Source: Neoehrlichia mikurensis (GTDB taxonomy: Bacteria; Pseudomonadota; Alphaproteobacteria; Rickettsiales; Anaplasmataceae). Taken from it: a DNA stretch of 64,000 bases. The notes beneath the pieces are model-generated. The model searched no databases. It saw only the letters and a list, made by a program, of their open reading frames with translations, and was not told the origin of the DNA. The translations under genes and the position numbers were made by a program. This document shows positions 31,459 to 38,983 of the stretch, in pieces. The stretch's first letter is position 1. Each line of letters starts with the position of its first letter. The stretch spans positions 62,001-126,000 of the forward strand of contig NZ_CP066557.1 of the NCBI RefSeq assembly GCF_019186785.1. Reading direction: 5' to 3'.

Positions 31459-31850
31459 GATAGATGTATAACAGTAGGGCTTTTATTAATTAATATTCAA
31501 ACTAATAAAAACCATAACATCTAACATTGCTTATTTCTAGCTCTGTCATCAAGTTTGCAATATTTACACTAAATGGCACTTATAACATATAAGAATCCTA
31601 ACATAAAAACAATATTCATAATGTCAAAAAATTATTCTGATTGGCATATAAAATAGTTGAGATAACTTTATAATTAGATATCGTGGAATAATTAACATTA
31701 ATAATTCTGATATCATAGAAATACTAAAAGATACAAACAATTTGATACCTATACCTTATAAATACGCGATAATATCAATATTCAATACAGTAGCCATAAA
31801 TGTCGTGCTAAATATGCTAGCAACTTCTCACAAAAAGAAGAAAAAAATAA
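31459..31850 (+). pseudogene. Degenerate family member
   Basis: The region matches the start of members 1 and 3 (GCTTTTATTAATTAATATTC, coding LLLINI, then QTNKN), but the start codon has become ACA at about 31471 and the frame soon breaks. The middle motif remains readable near 31640-31740 as a decayed version of W-K-...-ITI-RYRGIIN and EILKDT. A hairpin follows at 31876-31913. This is a whole family copy in decay. Confidence 0.75.
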
Positions 31851-31875
31851 CAGTGTTTCACGCACAATCAAGTAT

Positions 31876-31913
31876 TTACATAGTTATCTTGCTATATTAG
31901 CAAAACTATGTAA
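31876..31913 (+). terminator. Nested hairpin after degenerate member
   Basis: TTACATAGTT (31876-31885) pairs with AACTATGTAA (31904-31913), and inside it TTGCT (31889-31893) pairs with AGCAA (31899-31903). This gives fifteen pairs in all with a small bulge. It is a likely old transcript end of the decayed gene. Confidence 0.5.
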
Positions 31914-32179
31914 CGTGGATAATATTTTCTATTTAGCAAATAATATTAATATGTACTCATTTTTTATGTATTAACATTAATGTAATACTCTAAACTTGCA
32001 AAGTATATTACATTATTTGCTAATTATATATTAATATACTTGTTAAAAAATAAATCTTTTTAATACCTCTCAAATATCATCTGTCAAATAGTATAATCGT
32101 TCTTCATATATTAATTTTATCTTTGGATATTAAACATTAACTAAAAAAATAGGCAATATACTTAAATTATAAGAAGTTT
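31914..32179. other. Non-coding stretch inside the locus
   Basis: AT-rich, with no recognisable coding remnant. It lies between two degenerate family copies. Confidence 0.4.
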
Positions 32180-32480
32180 TATTAACGATAAAGGTACAAT
32201 TATGGAGAATTCTATTAACATACAGATTTAGTAATGAGTTCTTCAAAAATTTAGCAAAATCTAACTTTTTCTTTTTTTTATCTTTACAGCTATAATACAG
32301 TGCTGAATAATTACAAACATACCTAATAACAGAATAATTCTTCCTTTGAACTTATAAATAACAAGATCTATTTTATTAAAAATTCAAATAAGTTGAAAAT
32401 AATTTTTCAATTAAATATCATAGAGTAATTTAAAAGTACACAATCCCATGTCCATAATTGTAAAACATGTAATTAAGTAT
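32180..32480 (+). pseudogene. Second degenerate family member
   Basis: The stretch ATTCTATTAACATACAGATT, followed by AGTAATGAGTTCTTCAAAAA, is a decayed copy of the opening of member 1 (FLLINIQTSNEYFQK). A later TTAAATATCATAGAG near 32415 corresponds to the I-KYHG motif. Stops interrupt every frame. A 101-codon open frame that follows (32517-32822) shows no family motif and is not called. Confidence 0.65.
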
Positions 32481-32880
32481 AATGAATGCTAATATTAAAA
32501 CAATAATAAATGTCAAGTGAAATGTAACTTTAATGCACTACAAAAAGCAAGAGATAATCTTTTATCTCACAATCAAATATCAGAAATGTCAAGTATCTTT
32601 CAAAGATATTCTGTTACGTTATTAACACTATATAAAGTTTTACTAGTAAAATTTTTTATATTAATACTTAATGCGTGCTCTGCTTTTATAACTAAATACC
32701 ACTATAATTGCTTAAATTATAAGTATGATAACATATTAGATATAATATTTAAATTCCCAAAGATGCACTATGCTATCTTGAATAGAAAATATTATGATAT
32801 ATTAGTCACAATAAATCTTTGACAATATTTCTTAATAAAATTATAATATAATTATAATTAATATTAAACATAAAATAATT

Positions 32881-33537
32881 ATGGCAAAAGTTTTAGTAAT
32901 TAATATCTTTCATAATAACAAGTATAAAAAAATTATTAAGAAGATTTCTCTTACTCTTCCTTTGTCTAATTTATCATGTAATAACTTAGGTTTAGATGCT
33001 TATAATAATGAAACATCAAGTAATGCATTTGGCATGTTAAAAATAACTAAGAGTTATAAATCCCTTGTATCAAGTTATAGTCCACACGGAAAACACTTGC
33101 GTGCTGTAACTGCAACAAGTGATCTTTTTAGTATAAGTTGTTTTCATTGGCAATTTGCATTATATTATAATAATATATTAATTCGATATCATGGGTATTA
33201 TAGTATACCACATTTTATACTATCATCACCTGTATATACAAAAGCATATATAAAAAATATAAGGGATGTTGTTATTAGTTATTCTCCATGTAATATAAAA
33301 ATTAAAGTTGCAAAACAGAATAGTAAAGACTGCTATTATGGGCAGCAACCGCAAGATAATTTATTAACTATGCCATTAAATACCCTCAATGATATGTCAT
33401 CTAAGCAAATAGATAATGTACCATTAGCAAAAACCACTTCTCTCCCTGAAACAATCATTACTAATAATGTAACCATAGAACATTTTTATAACAATGAAAA
33501 TAACAAACATGTTACTACATTAAGGTGTATGGTTTAA
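32881..33537 (+). CDS. Paralogue family member 4
   Basis: A 218-residue, more diverged member. The N-terminal motif appears as 'KVLVINIFHNNKYKKIIKKISLTLPLSNLS' (the FPPP is reduced to LPLS) and the core as 'FHWQFALYYNNILIRYHGYYS'. The C-terminal third is Thr/Asn/Ser-rich and ends 'HVTTLRCMV'. Just beyond its stop, the sequence joins abruptly to a truncated copy of member 6 (33543 onward). No signal peptide or membrane helix. Function unknown. Confidence 0.75.
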   Translation: MAKVLVINIFHNNKYKKIIKKISLTLPLSNLSCNNLGLDAYNNETSSNAFGMLKITKSYKSLVSSYSPHGKHLRAVTATSDLFSISCFHWQFALYYNNILIRYHGYYSIPHFILSSPVYTKAYIKNIRDVVISYSPCNIKIKVAKQNSKDCYYGQQPQDNLLTMPLNTLNDMSSKQIDNVPLAKTTSLPETIITNNVTIEHFYNNENNKHVTTLRCMV

Positions 33538-33542
33538 GCTTG

Positions 33543-34002
33543 ACCTTTCCCCCCTGCCCTGCTACTTTATAAACTATAAAAATTATTATAGCTATATCAT
33601 ACAAACTTAGATCACTTACTAAATATTGATAAAGGTTTGCTCCCTTATTATAAATTTATTGATAAAGATATACTCACTGATTCTAAATTCCTTTTTTATA
33701 AATCTGGTGCTATACATGACATATATTCTATCCATTGGAAATTTAGTATATTTAACGACAAATTTTCTATTACATATTGTGGAACATATGACAATGAACT
33801 AATATGTCAAAAAGAAACTATTTACTATTCCTGTAAATTTAAACATATACCTGCTAGAGAAGCTGCTGATATTAATTATACTCCTTTGACAAAAGTAAAA
33901 TTTAATATTTTCAATCCATCATCAAAATTATATCACATTAAGAGCATTGATATGAAAGAGGATTTATATGGAGAAGGATTCTCCTACCATATATCATGCT
34001 AA
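33543..34002 (+). pseudogene. Truncated and frameshifted copy of a family member (copy 5)
   Basis: From ACCTTTCCCCCC onward this repeats member 6 (34213 onward), but it lacks the first ~20 codons and a start. It also has a one-base deletion in ATTATAGC (ATTATAAGC in member 6). A 121-codon frame from a TTG at 33637 still carries 'IHWKFSIFNDKFSITYCGTY' and the member 6 ending 'EDLYGEGFSYHISC'. The last 250 bases (33812-34061) match 34437-34686 almost perfectly, while the middle differs. It is most likely a pseudogene; expression of a shortened protein cannot be excluded. Confidence 0.7.
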
Positions 34003-34153
34003 TCTCAAAGTTATATCATCTTTTAAGAAACTTAATAAATATCTCATAAAATGTCATTATAAGTTATTAATAAGTTATTAAATTTTTATTGAAGTGTATA
34101 GTAATAAGGTTTATAATTTTTATATTATAATCTTAATAGTAAATCATGATAAT

Positions 34154-34627
34154 ATGACAAAAGTTCTATTAATTTATCTAAAAAATGAAAATTACAACAA
34201 AACTCTAACATTACCTTTCCCCCCCCCCTGCTACTTTATAAACTATAAAAATTATTATAAGCTATATCATACAAACTTAGATCACTTACTAAATATTGAT
34301 AAAGGTTTGCTTTCTTTTGATGCTAGATTCAATGATAAAAATTACTGTTACTTAAATTGGAAATTTTTTATACTTAATGACACATTGTCCGTTAAATATT
34401 ATGGAACAATATATGATAATAAGATAGCACATGCACAAGAAACTATTTACTATTCCTGTAAATTTAAACATATACCTGCTAGAGAAGCTGCTGATATTAA
34501 TTATACTCCTTTGACAAAAGTAAAATTTAATGTTTTCAATCCATCATCAAAATTATATCACATTAAGAGCATTGATATGAAAGAGGATTTATATGGAGAA
34601 GGATTCTCCTACCATATATCATGCTAA
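34154..34627 (+). CDS. Paralogue family member 6 with a C10 tract
   Basis: A 157-residue member. The family alignment puts the start at the ATG at 34154 (MTKVLLIYLKN), not at the frame's first candidate at 34094. The motif 'NKTLTLPFPPPCYF' is encoded across a run of ten C (34219-34228). Slippage there would shift the frame after about 25 codons, so on/off switching is possible. The core is 'LNWKFFILNDTLSVKYYGTIY' and the end is 'EDLYGEGFSYHISC'. Its 3' end and downstream flank are copied at 42348-42958, and its 3' half is duplicated in the truncated copy just upstream. Confidence 0.8.
   Translation: MTKVLLIYLKNENYNKTLTLPFPPPCYFINYKNYYKLYHTNLDHLLNIDKGLLSFDARFNDKNYCYLNWKFFILNDTLSVKYYGTIYDNKIAHAQETIYYSCKFKHIPAREAADINYTPLTKVKFNVFNPSSKLYHIKSIDMKEDLYGEGFSYHISC
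34219..34228 (+). repeat. Run of ten C within a coding region
   Basis: A C10 homopolymer, exceptional in this AT-rich sequence, lies about 22 codons into family member 6. The truncated copy upstream has C6 at the same point (33549-33554). It is a candidate slippage site. Confidence 0.9.
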
Positions 34628-34637
34628 TCTCAAAGTT

Positions 34638-35203
34638 ATATCATCTTTTAAGAAACTTAATAAATATCTCATAAAATGTCATTATAGTTATTAATAAGTA
34701 AAAAAATAAAATTCTATTAAAAATACTTACCTTTATTAGCTCTTTATTCCCTACAAATAATAAAAATATAATATCATTCAAATTTAAAATTTAGACCCCT
34801 AATAATTCACTATATATGCTTGTAATTGACAATACTTACAATCTTTCCACCAAACTTTTAATATATGAATTACATATAAATCAAAAAATACCATATTTAT
34901 TAAATAACTTTTTTATCAATCTAACAGACCTATAATTCTAAAATTTAAGAATACCTAAACTAAATTTTATTAAAATATAATAGTAATTTCTAAATATAAA
35001 ATAACCCTTTTATTAATTAGCAAAAAAATTCCTTAATTGTAGTATTAATACCTATATCCTATAAAAAAATAGTAAAATGCAATCCTATAATGCTTTAATT
35101 TATTGTCTCTTCTTATTTTATAATTCATTATGAATAATAATTATTATTACATAACTTTCAATTAAAGCTTTTTATAAAAATCTTTTATTAATAAGATTAA
35201 ATA
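34638..35203 (+). repeat. 566-base segment repeated at 42393-42958
   Basis: A non-coding segment after family member 6 that recurs 7,755 bases downstream with no indel and, as far as I could read, no mismatch. See the entry at 42348. Confidence 0.9.
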
Positions 35204-35470
35204 CTATTTCATAGCTATTTATACAATAAATTATAGAAAACAGTATCAAGTCATGTTACATAATTTAATACTAGTAACCCAGAAAAGTAAATTTAGTAAA
35301 AAGATACATCAGTAGCTTTGTTTACTATAGTTTATCTTAAGATTACTCTTATAAATACATAAAATATTTTATAAAAAAAACCTATAATCATTAAAATTGC
35401 AATAATTTTTATTTACATAACACAATGAAATAAATTACACTAAGTATAGTTAAGGATAAGGTATAATTAA
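34687..35470. other. Non-coding gap, mostly duplicated DNA
   Basis: About 780 bases between members 6 and 7. Up to 35203 it is part of the 566-base duplicated segment. The rest should hold the promoter of member 7, with no clear box chosen. Confidence 0.5.
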
Positions 35471-36034
35471 ATGGTAAGAACTCTATCATTATCACTAAAT
35501 GCACACTACAATAAAAATTTTACTATATCACTGCCTAAAGTAATAACACAAAACAATGTTGATAAATATAGATGTTCATTACTTATGAAATTTATGACAA
35601 ATAATTGTGCTCAGCAATTGCATTATTATTCACCACTTATAGAACCATCTTTGATATCATCACAATATGATTCTTACTATATATTACAATCTTATGGATT
35701 AATAAATTTAAAAAATTGTCATGATATGAAAGATAATGCTATTAATTGTACATTTATGTTATCAAATAATAAATTATCAATTCAATGCTCTTTTACATGG
35801 CATATTAACACTAATGAACATGCATATATTACAGATATACTTAAACTTCAACCTAATATAAATATAAATATTAGAAATTTAGAGAATTATTACAATTATT
35901 ACCATGCATCTGACATAAATGTCTCAACTGTCTCTGACTATCTCTCCCCCTCCTCATCAATTAATAATCCTATAGCAAGACATGCCTTACATAAAAAATA
36001 TTCTACTACTTTAAGAATTAATTTATCATGCTAA
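35471..36034 (+). CDS. Paralogue family member 7
   Basis: A 187-residue diverged member. The N terminus 'RTLSLSLNAHYNKNFTISLPKVI' keeps the spacing of the family motif, but the FPPP is lost. The central part 'NCTFMLSNNKLSIQCSFTWHI' aligns with the WKxx...SxxY core. It ends 'KYSTTLRINLSC', again with a terminal cysteine like member 6. ATAAGG about ten bases before the ATG can act as ribosome binding site. Membership is inferred from position, length and weak motif similarity, so it is less certain than for members 1-3 and 6. Function unknown. Confidence 0.65.
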   Translation: MVRTLSLSLNAHYNKNFTISLPKVITQNNVDKYRCSLLMKFMTNNCAQQLHYYSPLIEPSLISSQYDSYYILQSYGLINLKNCHDMKDNAINCTFMLSNNKLSIQCSFTWHINTNEHAYITDILKLQPNININIRNLENYYNYYHASDINVSTVSDYLSPSSSINNPIARHALHKKYSTTLRINLSC

Positions 36035-36167
36035 CGTATATTTATTACAAAGATCTACCAATATAGTTTCCACACTCAACACAATGCCTACAAATTAAAC
36101 TTAGGGTAGCTTTTGCATTTTATGCATTTATATACATATATTATATATAATTCTACGGTAATTAAAT

Positions 36168-36755
36168 ATGATACAATTTTCATTAATATATAAAAATATA
36201 CAATATTTTAGCAAGACATACGCATTCTATAAAAGATATCAATCTATAAATACAAGCTTTAATAATATTAGGCATTTTTCTTGTATGCCAAATAAAAATT
36301 CCTATATTAATCATAATCATAATAATAAACTAATAAAGGGACTATCAATAGATCTTAAAAGCGGTCAGTATAATAATAACTTTACATTACTTTTTCCTAA
36401 TGACTGCAATTATACTCCTCAATCACATAATTATAAATACTATTTCCGTATAATTAATAATTCATCAAATACTTGGCAGTGGGAATGTAGAATAACCAAT
36501 AGCAATTTTTCGTTTAAATGTTGCAATAACCTACATCTTAGTGATAATGATATTAAAGAAATTATTGAAAATAATTCCATAATTGAAGTAACTCTTCAAC
36601 CGAAGAATATATTACAAATCAGTCAACATCACATACAAACAACTTCTAATTCTAACATAAGTCAAAATAGTGTTACTACATTATATCCTAACACACAATT
36701 AAATGATATTAAAACAGATAAGATATATAATATCATCTGCTTATTACCATCATAA
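36168..36755 (+). CDS. Paralogue family member 8 with N-terminal extension
   Basis: A 195-residue protein. The first ~60 residues (MIQFSLIYKNIQYFSKTYAF and onward) have no counterpart in the others. The family-like part then begins: 'LIKGLSIDLKSGQYNNNFTLLFPND', 'WQWECRITNSNFSFKCCNNLHL', and an ending with 'PNTQLNDIKTDKIY', very close to the NTQLNGIR end of members 2 and 3. The shared terminal motif supports membership despite low similarity elsewhere. The extension might be a later fusion, or the true start may be internal (for example the Met of MPNKNSY). Function unknown. Confidence 0.65.
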   Translation: MIQFSLIYKNIQYFSKTYAFYKRYQSINTSFNNIRHFSCMPNKNSYINHNHNNKLIKGLSIDLKSGQYNNNFTLLFPNDCNYTPQSHNYKYYFRIINNSSNTWQWECRITNSNFSFKCCNNLHLSDNDIKEIIENNSIIEVTLQPKNILQISQHHIQTTSNSNISQNSVTTLYPNTQLNDIKTDKIYNIICLLPS

Positions 36756-38172
36756 TATGCTTTACTCAATGTTCCTACACTAATATAAATATGTTTATTA
36801 TGTTAACTTATAAAAAACTATGTCACATTAATAGTATTTTATTACTATATAAACTGTCATAGCATTTAATGCATAATCTACATTACTTTTTCATATAAAC
36901 ATCTTATACTTATATATAAGTGCCATATTTGAATTCAATATTTGACCATAATCAAAATATCAATTCTAATATTGCAAATTGTACATCACTAATCAATTTG
37001 TACAATTATATAAAAAATATTACAATAATAAAAAGTCTATAGATGAATAAGTCTTGTAATAATCTTATCAAGCAATACTCTCGATAGTACTTGCACACTC
37101 ATATTTTTATAATAAAAAAAGCGTATGTAAAAATATTATCTATTTTCTTTTTCCAACTAAAAATATTATTGACTATCAAATAAATTACTTTTCACAATAA
37201 CTTATCATAAATTATTAACTGTTGTTCCAGTTCAGCATTTTAATCAAACTACTCCTAAATATACCGAAACAAGTTTGGTTTAAAAAAAAGCATAACAACT
37301 TATAAAACATAAATCACTTAATTATAACAAATAAAGTTATTTCAATAAATGTTCAAGAATTCAATTAAATCATACTTTCTTTACAATTTTAAATACCTTT
37401 GTAACATTAATAAAATTAACTTTAATATAAAATAATAAATAATAAAGATTCCAATTTATTTATTAATTACGTAGGTAATTAGTAAATTATTATTCAGAAT
37501 ACTAGAGATAAAATTGAATGTGAATTATATAATTCGTAAAAAAAAATTTTCTAATTTACTTTAAATATATCAGACTTTCAATATTATACAAAAAATTTAA
37601 AATAACTTTCAACAGTATAAAAAATCTTAAATATAGGATTAATTATACTATTCACTCATTAATATAAAAATATTAAATAATTAAAAAATTTATAATTTCA
37701 TTCAAAAGTCCTTGTAATTCATGATATTCATTTTTACAAAAGAAAATTTTACTTAATGAAAATATTCTATTATTGATTATTTAATAAGAGGGGATAAATA
37801 TCTTGTGACATTGTATATTTAAAAATAAATTTTAATGAATCTATACCTGTTAAATGTTACTTATTTATTTTTTCTGTTATTGTTTAATGCTATTTATTTA
37901 TTAGTGCAAATTTATGCACAATAACTCATTATGTATAATTCCTAATATAATTATAGAATTTTGCATTAAAGGTATATTAAATAATAAATTAACAACTCCT
38001 TTTAATATATCAACAGCAATAAATCAAACCACAAGAACTTATAAAATCACTACTCACTTTAACTAAAACTATAATAAATACAGCAAATAATCCAATTTAT
38101 TAACGAAATTAATAATAGAATACTAAAAATCAATATAATATATAAAAGCACATTGATTTTTAAATAACATGA
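36756..38172. other. Long non-coding gap containing a topA fragment
   Basis: About 1.4 kb between the paralogue locus and the 3' end of coaD. A topA fragment lies at 37209-37290. I recognise nothing else. A small inverted repeat, GTGCA/TGCAC, is near 37903-37918. Confidence 0.5.
37209..37290 (+). pseudogene. Degenerate fragment of topA
   Basis: About 82 bases reading KLLTVVPVQHFNQTTPKYTETSLV then a stop. They match the topA segment VTPVQHFTQPPPRYTEASLVKKM, which is on the minus strand near 46348-46429, including long runs of identical bases. The copy has several substitutions and a frame break, so it is an old dispersed duplicate. Confidence 0.85.
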
Positions 38173-38655
38173 TTACTCATTATAAACCTCTTTTAAATAT
38201 TTTTGAACATTATAAGGTACAAACATATCAACATTCCCTCCCAATCTAGCAATTTCCTTAACAAATTTAGATGAAATAAATTGCGTATCTTCAGAAGCAG
38301 GTAAAAAAATTGTTTCTACTTTTGATGTAATTTTATAATTTATCCAACTCATTTGAAATTCATAATCAAAATCAGATATAGCCCTCAATCCCCTAATTAT
38401 AACAAAAGCTTTTTTTTCTTGTGCAAAATAAGTCAATAATCCATTAAAAACTATAACCTCTACATCAATATTTAAAGTTCTCATTTCATGAATTATCATT
38501 TTTGCACGCATTTCAGCTGAAAAAATAGTCTTTTTATTAGCATCTTTTGCTACTCCGATAACTAACTTATCAACTAATTTACAAGCTCTTTTTATGATAT
38601 CTATATGACCAAAAGTTACAGGATCAAAAGTTCCAGGATATATTCCTACTCGCAT
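38173..38655 (-). CDS. coaD: Phosphopantetheine adenylyltransferase
   Basis: Penultimate step of coenzyme A synthesis: phosphopantetheine plus ATP gives dephospho-CoA. It has the nucleotidyltransferase motif 'GIYPGTFDPVTFGHIDIIKRA' with the TFGH of the T/HxGH signature, 'VIIRGLRAISDFDYEFQMSWIN' and the late 'QFISSKFVKEIARLGGNV' (ISSxxVRE class). At 160 residues it is normal. I prefer the ATG at 38655 (MRVGIYPG), since family members start directly before the first strand; the ATG at 38661 adds two residues. It stands alone, divergent from tRNA-Phe. Confidence 0.96.
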   Translation of the reverse strand: MRVGIYPGTFDPVTFGHIDIIKRACKLVDKLVIGVAKDANKKTIFSAEMRAKMIIHEMRTLNIDVEVIVFNGLLTYFAQEKKAFVIIRGLRAISDFDYEFQMSWINYKITSKVETIFLPASEDTQFISSKFVKEIARLGGNVDMFVPYNVQKYLKEVYNE

Positions 38656-38730
38656 AATCATTTACTTTATTATTTTAAAAAAAATATACTACAATAATAT
38701 AAAACTTAATACATTATTTTTGATTTTTGC

Positions 38731-38758
38731 TTGAAGATGATAATTTATGTTATATAAT
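38731..38758 (+). promoter_or_regulatory. Promoter upstream of tRNA-Phe
   Basis: TTGAAG (38731-38736), 16 bases, TATAAT (38753-38758). It is a good sigma-70 promoter match. The transcript would begin near 38765 and include the ATA-repeat before the tRNA at 38846. Confidence 0.6.
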
Positions 38759-38770
38759 AACCAATTATAC

Positions 38771-38799
38771 ATAATAATAATAATAATAATAATAAATAA
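38771..38799 (+). repeat. ATA trinucleotide repeat
   Basis: About nine ATA units in a row, followed by AATAAATAAT. The repeat lies between the tRNA-Phe promoter and the tRNA, so it is in the 5' leader of the precursor. Length is likely to vary among strains. Confidence 0.85.
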
Positions 38800-38845
38800 T
38801 AAATCTTTATTTACGATGTTTTGTGTTATATGACAATGAATGTAC

Positions 38846-38921
38846 GGCTTGATAGCTCAGTTGGTAGAGCAAAGGACTGAAAATCCTTGTGTCGTTGGTT
38901 CAATTCCAACTCAGGCCACCA
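38846..38921 (+). tRNA. tRNA-Phe (GAA), with encoded CCA
   Basis: A 76-base cloverleaf including a genomic CCA. Acceptor GGCTTGA/TCAGGCC (one G-T pair), D-stem GCTC/GAGC, anticodon stem AAGGA/TCCTT with loop CTGAAAA (anticodon GAA), T-arm GTTGG-TTCAATT-CCAAC. Confidence 0.96.
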
Positions 38922-38960
38922 TCACAGTAGTATTGTGTATTATTTATGTTTTTTTTAGAT

Positions 38961-38983
38961 AAGGTAATAATAAGGTAATAATA
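38961..38983 (+). promoter_or_regulatory. Duplicated ribosome binding region
   Basis: The unit AAGGTAATAAT occurs twice in a row before the ATG at 38984. Each copy carries an AAGG that could serve as Shine-Dalgarno site; only the second is at normal spacing. Confidence 0.6.

Larger units (their letters stand above)
33812..34686 (+). repeat. Tandem 250-base repeat, offset 625
   Basis: Bases 33812-34061 recur at 34437-34686 with no indel and essentially one difference (ATATTTTC against ATGTTTTC). An upstream pair (33543-33643 and 34213-34314) also matches with small indels. The intervening segments differ, so the copies are mosaics. Confidence 0.9.

Noticed and set aside
32517..32822. 101-codon frame between degenerate family copies
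   Set aside because: It starts at a GTG without a ribosome binding site, shows none of the family motifs, and lies in DNA full of decayed copies. Most likely a chance frame.
28287..36755. The family locus as a CRISPR or toxin-antitoxin array
   Set aside because: No regular short repeats with spacers, no cas-like genes, and no paired small toxin/antitoxin layout; the units are 150-220 codon proteins.
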